A stretch of 64,000 nt of DNA from Bordetella parapertussis (GCA_945900965.1 CAMDKM010000001.1:62001-126000), one strand, 5' to 3'. Counted from the stretch's first letter, positions 38,383 to 45,902 are shown. Numbers and translations: made by a program. Notes: generated by a model from the letters alone, not told the origin.

Positions 38383-39170
38383 TGGAGTACCCTCGCGATT
38401 TCCTGCAACGCAGCTGCCAGATTATCCCTGACCGCGGCGACATGCTTCAAGGTCTTATCGGCAATCTCCCCTGCATCGTTCCACTCGCCCGGCAGTGCGC
38501 CGCGATAAGCTACGAGTCTCGCGTCCGTGATTGCCGCCCAAGCACCCGCCAATCGATCGAAATTGAACGTTTTTCCCCGAAGCTGCTCGGAGAACAGGTG
38601 AATTGGGGAATGGCGCAGGGCTTCGAGTGCGCCGATCTCCCAAGGCGGCCGCCAACCGATCACGCCTTCAATAACAAATGCCAGCTCGTGGTCGAGGATG
38701 GCGAGATTCGTCCCGCTGAAGAGGCAGTTCGGATTTTCCCGACGACGGTCCGCGTTGGCAATGAGCGCATCGAACGCAAACACTTCGGCAGCGATATTGA
38801 GGGCGTCTTTCGGGACCGGCTTGCCCACCGGCCAGCTTGTGAATCCAGGCGGCAGACTTTTCGAACCGAAAGCGACCGGATTGCTGCGGCGCGCGATCCC
38901 CGCCACCGTCTGATCTGGAATCGTCGCGACAAATTCCGGATCAAGCCTGACCAGAAATGGTTCCGGTACCGGAAGATCGAGATCCGCAGCAAGTATCGCG
39001 GCGATTGCTTCCTACGCCAGTGCGGCGATCCCGCGGTCGCAGCCCGCGGAAAGTTTCGCCACCACTTCAACCTCATCACCAGCGACAGTTTCACACGAGA
39101 GCCGGCACGGCATGGTCCGCCCGGTTTGGACACGCCCGTCAAAGCGGATCGCGGTGACCCGATCCAGCAC
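38379..39170 (-). pseudogene. HipA-like kinase gene with an in-frame amber codon
   Basis: From a GTG at 39170 the frame encodes VLDRVTAIRFDGRVQTGRTM and continues through VVAKLSAGCDRGIAALA, meets TAG at 39012-39014, then resumes in the same frame with EAIAAILAADLDLPVPEPF through to the stop. Downstream motifs IANADRRRENPNCLF and ILDHELAF are those of HipA-like kinases (catalytic and metal-binding Asp). The rest is intact, about 263 codons in all, so the break is a single point change, either a recent nonsense mutation, readthrough, or a sequencing error. An internal restart would lack the nucleotide-binding N-terminus. Confidence 0.8.
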
Positions 39171-39195
39171 TACGATACCTTACGGATTCTCATAA

Positions 39196-39224
39196 TTGAC
39201 CTCCGAACGATCGTTCGGTATGTT
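39196..39224 (+). promoter_or_regulatory. Promoter of the LexA-like gene
   Basis: -35 TTGACC (39196-39201), 17-bp spacer, -10 TATGTT (39219-39224). The expected start point, six or seven bases on, is the A of the ATG at 39231, so the mRNA should be leaderless. No Shine-Dalgarno sequence is present. Confidence 0.7.
39203..39218. promoter_or_regulatory. Perfect 16-bp palindrome, probable LexA-like operator
   Basis: CCGAACGATCGTTCGG, a perfect palindrome that fills the promoter spacer. It fits CGAAC-N4-GTTCG, the Gram-positive-type SOS box, not the CTGT-N8-ACAG box of Gammaproteobacteria and many Betaproteobacteria. It also lies 33 bases upstream of the divergent HipA-like gene, so one bound repressor could control both directions. 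Confidence 0.8.
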
Positions 39225-39230
39225 AGTCGG

Positions 39231-39806
39231 ATGGCGAATGATGGTCAATACCTTGAGAGGCTGCAAGACTACTATTCTCGGCATCGGGTGCTACCGTCCT
39301 TTTCTGCAATCGGCACCCTTGTCGGGCTGAGTTCGAAGGCTTCGGTAGCGGGGATGGTCTTGCGGCTCAAGGCCGAGGGATTTCTGGAGAGCTCACCGGA
39401 CCGGAGGCTGAAACCGGGAAAGCGCTTTTTTGAGCGCCCGTTGGCCGAAAGCGTACGCGCCGGGCTGCCCAGCCCCGCTACAGATTCAGGTTCCGAAAGA
39501 CTTTCCATCGACGAGTACCTCGTCGCCCATCCCTCGAAGACCGTGTTGATCACGGTTAAAGGCGATTCCATGATCGATGCGGGTATACATCCCGGCGATG
39601 TGGTGGTCGTGGAAAAGCGCAATATCGCGACAGTCGGCGACATCGTCGTCGCGATTCTGGACAACGAATTCACATTGAAGCGATTTGGCCGGGAAAAAGG
39701 TCGTGTCGTTCTGCTGCCGGAGAACAAAGCCTATCCCGTTATCCGGCCCAAGGGCGAGTTGGAGATTTTCGGGGTGGTTGTTGGATTGTTCAGAACGTAC
39801 CGATAG
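39231..39806 (+). CDS. LexA-like S24 autoproteolytic repressor
   Basis: 191 residues, shorter and more divergent than housekeeping LexA. N-terminal winged helix (about 1-65, with FSAIGTLVGLSSKASVAGMV as the recognition region), an Ala77-Gly78 cleavage site (VRAGLP), and an S24 peptidase domain with nucleophile Ser113 (KGDSMIDAGIHPGD) and general base Lys150 (NEFTLKRF). It should repress itself and perhaps the divergent HipA-like/DUF3037 pair, and self-cleave upon DNA damage. Probably a second LexA; the main copy would be elsewhere. Confidence 0.88.
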   Translation: MANDGQYLERLQDYYSRHRVLPSFSAIGTLVGLSSKASVAGMVLRLKAEGFLESSPDRRLKPGKRFFERPLAESVRAGLPSPATDSGSERLSIDEYLVAHPSKTVLITVKGDSMIDAGIHPGDVVVVEKRNIATVGDIVVAILDNEFTLKRFGREKGRVVLLPENKAYPVIRPKGELEIFGVVVGLFRTYR

Positions 39807-39942
39807 CTGGAGAACGTCATCGCACATAAAGAGCGTTATGGCGACGCGTCGTCACCAAGCCATTAAAAGTCGTCCCAAGGTTGAAGTCCGGGGGCCTTAT
39901 GAACGATAATTTGCATATTCAGGCATGAGCGGAGGAAATCGC

Positions 39943-40206
39943 ATGCTCGTTTCTCGCACCCGCGAAAAGCTCATCAACGCCATTCTGTTTTTCGCCGAGC
40001 GCACGCGCGGTCTCGGCAAGATCAAACTTTTTAAGCTGCTCTACCTGCTCGATTTCGAGCACTTCCACCAGACTGGCCGCCCGGTCACCGGCATGGAGTA
40101 TCGCGCGTGGAAGATAGGCCCCGTTCCCGCCGAACTGATACAGGTGTGGGACGACTTTGATCCCGACCTCGCCGAAGCCATCGAAATCCGGCCGGAGAGG
40201 GTGTAA
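39943..40206 (+). pseudogene. Truncated Panacea/SocA-type antitoxin-like gene
   Basis: GGAGG lies 7 bases before the ATG. About 87 residues match the N-terminal half of Panacea (DUF4065, SocA-like) proteins: KLINAILFFAERTRGLGKIK, LFKLLYLLDFEHF, TGMEYRAWKIGPVP. Such proteins are usually 150-200 residues; this one stops at IEIRPERV where foreign sequence begins. The 3' half has been lost at a junction near 40205. It could still be expressed as a stub. Confidence 0.75.
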
Positions 40207-40562
40207 GAAAAACGCAGCAGGTCGAATTTGTCGCGCACCTTGCGCACGTCGTGCAACCAGATCACGGTTTCCACGGCCTCGCGTTGCGCAAAGTAGTAGC
40301 GGAAAGGCGACAACGACCCGTCCGCCTGCTCGTTGAGATGCTCCGTCTCGAACCACCAGTTCAGCAACGCCCGAGAAGTCTCCGATGCGCCCGGATAATC
40401 GGCGTCTCGCCATGCCGCAACCTCGACTCGGATTTTGGCTACCAGCGGGGGCAGCAGTTTCTCGTAGGCCGTGCTCCGCAATTCCTCTGCGGCAGGAAAC
40501 CAGCGCTGGTCCGGCGGGAGAATCGCATACGGTGACTCGGGAAAGTTTGGATGGATTGCCAT
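40207..40562 (-). pseudogene. N-terminal remnant of a type III/BPTD_3080-like restriction endonuclease gene
   Basis: From the ATG at 40562 about 118 residues match the N-terminus of large DEAD-helicase restriction proteins: LPPDQRWFPA, YPGASETSRALLNWWFETEH, LSPFRYYFAQREAVETVIW and VRKVRDKFDLLRF. Full-length members have roughly 900 residues or more. Similarity ends at the junction with the Panacea remnant; the frame then runs on for about 55 codons antisense to that gene. The helicase and nuclease domains are absent. Confidence 0.75.
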
Positions 40563-40656
40563 GTAGTTTTTGAGATTGTTTCCCTGGCAAGGCTCGCGGC
40601 CTTTCATCAAAGGCCATGTTAACATCGGACACGAATTTTCAAGCCTTTTTAAGGTC

Positions 40657-41559
40657 ATGCCCATCAAACTTCCCGCCTCCATCGACGAGACTTTAACGCT
40701 GCTTGCACAAGGCGATTACGTCGCCGAACGTTCGCTTGCCACCGCGGTTTTTCTTTCGCTGCGCATGGGCAGGCCGCTGTTTCTGGAAGGCGAGGCCGGG
40801 GTCGGCAAGACCGAGATCGCCAAGGTCTTGGCGAAAGTGCTGGGACGCGAGTTGATCCGGCTGCAATGCTACGAAGGTCTGGACATCGCCTCGGCGGTAT
40901 ACGAATGGAATTACCAGCGCCAGATGATCGAAATCCGGCTGGCGGAAGCCGAAGGTTCGGGCTCGCGGGAAAAGCTGGAAAAGGACATTTTCAGCGAACG
41001 CTTTCTCATCCGCCGGCCGATCCTGCAAGCACTGGACGCCAAGACCGGCGAAGCGCCGGTGCTACTGATCGATGAACTGGACCGCACTGACGAACCCTTT
41101 GAAGCGTATCTGCTGGAAGTGCTGGCGGACTTCCAGGTCACCATACCCGAGATCGGCACCATCAAGGCAACCAAGCTGCCCATTGTCATCATCACCTCGA
41201 ATCGCACCCGCGAAATCCACGACGCGGTCAAGCGCCGTTGCCTGTATCACTGGGTGGACTACCCAAATGCCGAACGCGAACTCGAAATCGTCCGACGCAA
41301 GGTTCCGGAAGCCGCGCAGCAACTTTCGTGCGAAGTGGTGGCTTTCGTCCAACGCCTGCGCGAACTCGATCTGTTTAAGCAACCCGGTGTCGCAGAATCC
41401 ATCGACTGGTCGAAAGCGCTCGCGCTGCTCGACCGCGTGTCACTTGATTCGAGCACCATAGATGACACACTCGGCGTGTTGCTCAAGTACCAGGACGACA
41501 TTGCTCGCGTGCGCGGGGTGGAGGCGAGTCGCATCCTGGCCGCCGTGAAAACAGCCTGA
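40657..41559 (+). CDS. MoxR-family AAA+ ATPase (CoxD-like)
   Basis: 300 residues: Walker A GEAGVGKTE, Walker B VLLIDELDR and sensor TSNRTREIHDAVKRR, then a lid domain. MoxR ATPases pair with VWA proteins as metal-insertion chaperones; CoxD acts on the Mo/Cu site of CO dehydrogenase. The VWA partner (42079) and CoxG (43281) follow, interrupted by a nuclease-bearing repeat element. Start at the ATG giving MPIKLPASIDE. Confidence 0.9.
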   Translation: MPIKLPASIDETLTLLAQGDYVAERSLATAVFLSLRMGRPLFLEGEAGVGKTEIAKVLAKVLGRELIRLQCYEGLDIASAVYEWNYQRQMIEIRLAEAEGSGSREKLEKDIFSERFLIRRPILQALDAKTGEAPVLLIDELDRTDEPFEAYLLEVLADFQVTIPEIGTIKATKLPIVIITSNRTREIHDAVKRRCLYHWVDYPNAERELEIVRRKVPEAAQQLSCEVVAFVQRLRELDLFKQPGVAESIDWSKALALLDRVSLDSSTIDDTLGVLLKYQDDIARVRGVEASRILAAVKTA

Positions 41560-41568
41560 CCAGCCAAA

Positions 41569-42078
41569 GATAAGCTCAACACAAATACCCAACGTGCGCA
41601 GCACGTCGGAGTACCCTTTTAGACGCGAAGGACGCCAAGGCCGCAAAGTGGACGAGAATGTGCTTTCCAGTGAAATTATAGGTGCCGCGATAGAGGTTCA
41701 CAAAATTCTCGGCCCTGGCTTACTCGAATCTATATACGAAGATGCGCTTGAAATCGAATTGGGCAAGTGTGGTCTGACCGTGGCGCGCCAAGTCGGAGTA
41801 CTGGCGAATTACAAGGGGCACACGCTTCCAACGGTTTTGCGCCTGGATCTTTGTGTAAACGATCTGGTCATCGTTGAAATCAAGTCAGTCGACAGGTTGC
41901 TACCTATACACCAGGCTCAACTGCTGAGTTACTTGCGGCTGGCGAACAAGAAACTTGGATTGCTGATCAATTTCAATTCTGCGCTTCTCAAGAACTCGAT
42001 CCGCCGCATAGTCAACAATCTTTGATTTTCTTTGCGTTCTTAGCGCCCTTTGCGCCTTTGCGTTGAGATTCCCCTTTT
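41569..42078. mobile_element. GCAAAG-family element carrying a GxxExxY nuclease gene
   Basis: Left end 41569-41647 starts GATAAGCTCAACACAAAT, includes a perfect ACGTGC-GCA-GCACGT hairpin (41592-41606), then GACGCGAAGGACGCC words. Right end 42027-42078 has CTTTGCG words ending TTGAGATTCCCCTTTT. The arms are imperfect complements and the ORF fills the space between them. It sits between the MoxR and VWA genes, which normally abut, so it looks like an insertion of about 0.5 kb. No transposase is present. Confidence 0.7.
41648..42025 (+). CDS. GxxExxY protein, PD-(D/E)xK nuclease superfamily
   Basis: 125 residues from a GTG; a longer frame begins in the left arm at 41594. The signature GLLESIY (G-x-x-E-x-x-Y) follows GAAIEVHKILGP; the likely nuclease core is Asp in LRLDLCV and EIK in VIVEIKSVDRL, with a C-terminal QLLSYLRLANKKLGLLINFN. 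The family is widespread, small and functionally uncharacterised; the fold implies DNA cleavage. It is the only gene inside the repeat element. Confidence 0.88.
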   Translation: MDENVLSSEIIGAAIEVHKILGPGLLESIYEDALEIELGKCGLTVARQVGVLANYKGHTLPTVLRLDLCVNDLVIVEIKSVDRLLPIHQAQLLSYLRLANKKLGLLINFNSALLKNSIRRIVNNL

Positions 42079-43290
42079 ATGATTCTTGCGGAAAACATCG
42101 TCCATTTCGCCCGCGCGCTACGTGAAGCGGGTATTCCGGTCGGGCCGGACCGGGTGCTTGATGGGTTGCGGGCGTTGGCGATTATCGGTGTCGAGCGGCG
42201 CGAGGATTTTTACTGGACGCTCGCTTCGGTGTTTCTGAGCCGCCGTGAACAATTCGAACTGTTCGACAAGGCATTCTCTCTATTCTGGCGCGAGCGCAGT
42301 CTGCTTGAGCGCGCGCCACAGGGCTTGCCGGCCGCCGCGCCTGCCAATGCCGCCGGCAAAACGCCGAACCGGATTGCCGAGGCGTTCGGCCTGACGAAGA
42401 AAGTCCCGGTACGTGCCGAGCGGCAGGAAGACGAGCCCGATGCCATGTTCAGCGCCTCTAATCTGGAGCGCATGCGGCGCCGCGACTTCGAATCGATGAC
42501 AACGGAAGAACTGGAGCAGGCCAAGCGATTGATCGCAGGATTGCAACTGCCGATTCCGGCGATTCGCACCCGACGCCTGTATCCGGATGCACACGGATCA
42601 AGGGCAGACTTGCGGGCGACGCTGCGCGCCAGCCTGCGCGGCAATGCCGATATCATTGCCCTGCGCCGGCGCTCGTTTCGTCTTCGCCATCCGCCGCTGG
42701 TCGTGCTGTGCGACATATCCGGCTCGATGAGTCGTTACTCGCGCATGTTCCTGCATTTTCTGCATGCCATCACCAATGACCGCGACCGGGTCCACAGCTT
42801 CGTGTTTGGCACCCGGCTGACAAATATCACCCGGCAATTGCTCCACCGGGATGTCGATCTCGCGCTGGATGCCATTTCCTCCACTGTAAACGACTGGTCG
42901 GGCGGCACACGCATTGGCGCTACCCTGAAGGAATTCAATCAACGCTGGTCACGGCGCGTGCTGGGCCAGAATGCGGTGGTCTTGCTGATTAGCGATGGCC
43001 TCGACCGCGATGCAGGAGAGGATCTCGGGATACAGATAGAACGCTTGCACAAGTCATGTCACCAATTGATCTGGCTAAACCCGTTGTTGCGGTTCCAGCA
43101 CTTCGAACCCAAGGCAGCCGGCGTGCGTTTGATGCTGCCGCATGTGGATGCCTTCCTGCCCGCGCACAATATCGACAGCTTGACGGACCTGGCCCGCTCA
43201 CTGCGAACGTCCCGAGAACGGGCACGGCAACCTGGCTTGGCGCATACTGCCGGCCTGAAAACATCGAGAGCATTTACATCATGGAAATAA
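42079..43290 (+). CDS. VWA-domain protein CoxE-like
   Basis: 403 residues. An N-terminal helical segment (VHFARALREAGIPVGPDRVLDG) typical of CoxE, a variable Ala/Glu-rich middle, then a VWA domain with MIDAS CDISGSMSRYS and SGGTRIG. Partner of the MoxR ATPase in maturation of molybdenum hydroxylases. The ATG directly abuts the right end of the GCAAAG element, whose AT-poor sequence offers only a weak ribosome site. It overlaps coxG-like by 10 bases. Confidence 0.9.
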   Translation: MILAENIVHFARALREAGIPVGPDRVLDGLRALAIIGVERREDFYWTLASVFLSRREQFELFDKAFSLFWRERSLLERAPQGLPAAAPANAAGKTPNRIAEAFGLTKKVPVRAERQEDEPDAMFSASNLERMRRRDFESMTTEELEQAKRLIAGLQLPIPAIRTRRLYPDAHGSRADLRATLRASLRGNADIIALRRRSFRLRHPPLVVLCDISGSMSRYSRMFLHFLHAITNDRDRVHSFVFGTRLTNITRQLLHRDVDLALDAISSTVNDWSGGTRIGATLKEFNQRWSRRVLGQNAVVLLISDGLDRDAGEDLGIQIERLHKSCHQLIWLNPLLRFQHFEPKAAGVRLMLPHVDAFLPAHNIDSLTDLARSLRTSRERARQPGLAHTAGLKTSRAFTSWK

Positions 43291-43844
43291 GCGGAGAGCA
43301 GCGCATCGCGCTCAGTCAGCAGCGCGTATGGGAAGCGCTCAACGATCCGGAGATTCTCAAGGTATGTATTGCGGGCTGCGAGAGCATCGAGCGAGTCTCA
43401 GACAATGAATACAAAGTGGCGATGACGGCGGCCATCGGCCCGGTCAAGGCGAAATTTTCCGGCAAGCTCCTGTTGTCGGACCTCAATCCGCCCAATTCCT
43501 ACTCGCTTGCATTTGAAGGTTCCGGCGGCGCAGCAGGTTTCGGCAAGGGCAGCGCCCGCGTAACTCTGGCGACGAACGGCGAAGTCACGCTGCTCACCTA
43601 TAAGGCCACAGCCTCCGTGGGCGGCAAACTTGCGCAAATCGGTTCACGCCTGATCGATGGCGTGGCCAAGAAAATGTCGGATGATTTCTTTGCGAAGTTC
43701 AATGCAACGGTCGCCACAGCAGAGCAACCCGTTGCTGAGGCAGTTACGGCCCATCCCCCAGCTACGAAATTCACACTGCCAGTATGGGCCTGGGTGGGAG
43801 GCGCAATCGCGCTACTGCTGATGTTGCTGTACTTGACAAGGTGA
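43281..43844 (+). CDS. CoxG-like SRPBCC protein with C-terminal membrane anchor
   Basis: 187 residues: an SRPBCC/CoxG domain (MEISGEQRIALSQQRVWEAL, IPG-like IAGCESIERV, GPVKAKFSGK, GKLAQIGSRLIDGVAKKM) and a C-terminal helix (VWAWVGGAIALLLMLLYL). CoxG recruits CO dehydrogenase-type enzymes to the membrane and has been linked to quinone delivery. It overlaps the VWA gene and the following flavoprotein gene, so coxE-coxG-baiN are coupled. Confidence 0.92.
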   Translation: MEISGEQRIALSQQRVWEALNDPEILKVCIAGCESIERVSDNEYKVAMTAAIGPVKAKFSGKLLLSDLNPPNSYSLAFEGSGGAAGFGKGSARVTLATNGEVTLLTYKATASVGGKLAQIGSRLIDGVAKKMSDDFFAKFNATVATAEQPVAEAVTAHPPATKFTLPVWAWVGGAIALLLMLLYLTR

Positions 43845-45028
43845 GTCCGCGCCCGGCGCCAACCGACGCCGATGTCGTGATCATCGGCGCCGGCGCGGCG
43901 GGCATGTTGTGCGCAATTGAAGCGGGCAAGCGCGGGCGCCGGGTGCTGCTCATCGATCACGCGCAAAAGCTGGGTGAGAAAATCCGCATCTCCGGTGGCG
44001 GACGCTGCAACTTCACCAACCTAGACGTGCGTGCGGAGCATTTTCTGTCCGCGAATCCGAATTTTTGCCGCTCGGCACTGGCGCGCTATACGCCACGTGA
44101 TTTCATTGCTTTGATCGAACAACACGGCATCGCCTGGGAGGAGAGGAAGCACGGTCAGTTGTTCTGCGTTGATTCCGCGCAGCAGATCATCGATATGCTG
44201 AAAACCGAATGCGACGCGGCCCATGTGGTCCGGTACATGGGCGCGGAAATCAGTTCGGTTGAAAAACACGAGAGTTTCGAGATCGCCACCAGCCGCGGCA
44301 ATTTTGAATGTGAATCCCTGGTCATCGCCAGCGGCGGATTGTCCATTCCGCAGATCGGCGCCACTGCTTTTGGCTATCGCATCGCAGAGCAATTCGGCCT
44401 CACGGTCATGCCACTACGCGCCGGGCTGGTCGGACTGACTTTCGCACCGGAAACGCTGGCCCAGTTTGCCGAACTGTCGGGTATTTCCATTGAGGCAGAG
44501 GTCAGTTGCAATGGCGCACGCTTTCGCGAGCAGATGCTCATCACCCATCGCGGCCTGTCCGGTCCCGCGATTCTGCAAATCTCCTCATACTGGAAGCCAG
44601 GCGAGGATATATCGGTGAACTTGCTGCCGGATCGCGACGGCCACGCCATTCTTGATCAGGCGCAGACTTCGGACAAATTACTCGCCAATGTGCTCGGCGA
44701 ATTCCTGCCGCAGCGTCTTGCCGAGCGTTGGGTCTCGGTCAACTTCGAGAATCAGCCGATGAAGCGCCTTGGCGCGGTCCGCCGACGCGAAATTGCGCAT
44801 CGCCTGCACGACTGGCGCATTCGTCCCAGCGGCACGGTGGGTTACAAGAAAGCCGAAGTCACGCTCGGTGGCGTGGACACGCGAGAGCTGTCCTCGAAGA
44901 CACTTGGGACGCGCAAGGTGCCAGGGCTGTATTTCATTGGCGAAGTCGTGGACGTGACCGGGCATCTGGGCGGCTACAATTTTCAATGGGCCTGGGCTTC
45001 GGGATACGCGGCGGGACAGGCTGTGTGA
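43841..45028 (+). CDS. BaiN/HI0933-type NAD(P)/FAD-dependent oxidoreductase
   Basis: 395 residues: the FAD-binding VVIIGAGAAGMLCAIEAGKRG, the family signature KIRISGGGRCNFTN, and the C-terminal PGLYFIGEVVDVTGHLGGYN. This family (YhiN/HI0933) is widespread; one member, BaiN, is a bile-acid reductase, but the general substrate is unknown. The GTG start overlaps the coxG stop (GTGA). It ends the operon; a long repeat-rich gap follows. Confidence 0.9.
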   Translation: MSPRPAPTDADVVIIGAGAAGMLCAIEAGKRGRRVLLIDHAQKLGEKIRISGGGRCNFTNLDVRAEHFLSANPNFCRSALARYTPRDFIALIEQHGIAWEERKHGQLFCVDSAQQIIDMLKTECDAAHVVRYMGAEISSVEKHESFEIATSRGNFECESLVIASGGLSIPQIGATAFGYRIAEQFGLTVMPLRAGLVGLTFAPETLAQFAELSGISIEAEVSCNGARFREQMLITHRGLSGPAILQISSYWKPGEDISVNLLPDRDGHAILDQAQTSDKLLANVLGEFLPQRLAERWVSVNFENQPMKRLGAVRRREIAHRLHDWRIRPSGTVGYKKAEVTLGGVDTRELSSKTLGTRKVPGLYFIGEVVDVTGHLGGYNFQWAWASGYAAGQAV

Positions 45029-45096
45029 ACTGAGCCTGAGTTTGGTGACGTCCCGGTAATTTGTGAAATTACGCCCCCCCCTCTCCCCTGCCCTAT

Positions 45097-45285
45097 CCAT
45101 GAACCGTCCTGGTCCAGGGAGAAAATCAATGGCGAGCGGGCCAGTCGCATGCGCCCTCAAGACTACTTGCCCCCTCTCCCCGCTGGCGGGGAGAGGGCGG
45201 GGGTGAGGGGAGCACAAGTGCCGCAGTATTTCTTCCAGCACCGACTTTCCACGAACCATCCTGTTCCAGGGCGCAAGTCGGTGGC
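45097..45285. repeat. Diverged direct repeat flanking a hairpin
   Basis: CCATGAACCGTCCTGGTCCA (from 45097) recurs as CCACGAACCATCCTGTTCCA (from 45249), followed in both by a related AAAATCAATGGCG / AAGTCGGTGGC tail. The unit is about 37 bases with period 152. Between them lies the CCCTCTCCCC hairpin. No gene is present. Confidence 0.65.
45172..45197. repeat. Perfect 12-bp hairpin of the CCCTCTCCCC type
   Basis: CCCTCTCCCCGC / GCGGGGAGAGGG with a 2-base loop, followed by GGGGGTGAGGGG. This is a common intergenic repeat motif in high-GC proteobacteria. It would form a very stable RNA hairpin downstream of the BaiN-type gene on either strand. Confidence 0.75.
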
Positions 45286-45305
45286 AAAAAATCAAATCAG
45301 TCCGC

Positions 45306-45336
45306 GTAGGGCGCGATAACCGAAGGGCATTGCGCC
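45306..45336. repeat. REP-like element, second copy
   Basis: GTAGGGCGCGATAACCGAAG... ATTGCGCC, a slightly degenerate version of the palindrome at 25363-25397. It lies 28 bases before the RAYT remnant, the expected position for a REP recognised by that enzyme. Confidence 0.75.
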
Positions 45337-45363
45337 GAATGTCCGCAGCCGCAATACTGGTGC

Positions 45364-45549
45364 ATGCCCGATTATCGACGCGCATGGAATCTTGGCGGCA
45401 CGTACTTCTTCACCGTCAATCTGCTCCAACGCCATAAAAATGGCCGTACCCGCACATCCTCAATACTATTTCATTGGGTGCAGGCGAACGCTGGAGGAAA
45501 TAAGACTGACGACAGAATATCGAAGAGAGCCGTCGTCGAAGACGTGTAG
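45364..45549 (+). pseudogene. RAYT (REP-associated tyrosine transposase) N-terminal remnant
   Basis: The first about 23 residues, MPDYRRAWNLGGTYFFTVNL plus LQR, are the hallmark N-terminus of Y1/IS200-like RAYT proteins. After that the 61-residue frame bears no resemblance; the HUH motif and catalytic tyrosine are missing. The body has been deleted, leaving a REP and the start of the gene. Confidence 0.75.
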
Positions 45550-45567
45550 TGTTTCTCTACCTTGAAT

Positions 45568-45617
45568 TTCTTCGCGTACTTTGCGCCCTTTGCGTCTTTG
45601 CGTTTAGCTTCCCTTTT
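45568..45617. repeat. GCAAAG-family right-type arm (solitary)
   Basis: CTTTGCGCCCTTTGCGTCTTTGCG words ending TTTAGCTTCCCTTTT, equivalent to the right ends of the elements at 42027 and 47968. No facing left arm is found before it. Confidence 0.75.
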
Positions 45618-45720
45618 GAAATTCTAAACAGGACAAGGATATGCTCATCTTGTCATTTTCCCTTCGTTCCCGGTAGCCGGCTCCGAAACGGATTAATTTT
45701 CACAGTAAGTTATTTGAACT

Positions 45721-45779
45721 TGCTTTTCTTTGCGTCTTTGCGCCTAAAAGGGTACTCCGACGTGCTATGCACGTAGGGT
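45721..45779 (-). repeat. Second copy of the GxxExxY element's left end, inverted
   Basis: On the minus strand this reads AAATACCCTACGTGC, a perfect hairpin (45760-45774), GTCGGAGTACCCTTTTAG, then GGCGCAAAGACGCAAAG. That is the same leader as 41583-41640 apart from a few bases, but no GxxExxY gene follows. It is a deleted or empty copy of the nuclease-bearing element. Confidence 0.8.
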
Positions 45780-45902
45780 ATTTGCGTCGGGCAATTCTTT
45801 AAGTTTGGCCGTAGTTGGCCGGCTGCTCTAAAATGGCGAACTTTCGAGTCCGGCAATTGTGTCCGTCCGGCCCATCCATGATAGGTACTTAGGGAGAGTG
45901 TC

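Noticed and set aside
38382-39230. Long plus-strand open frame leading into the LexA-like gene
   Set aside because: It is antisense to the HipA-like gene; the repressor begins at 39231 behind a good promoter.
36702-40562. Prophage or integrative element
   Set aside because: No integrase, structural phage genes, att repeats or tRNA target are visible; only accessory genes and remnants.
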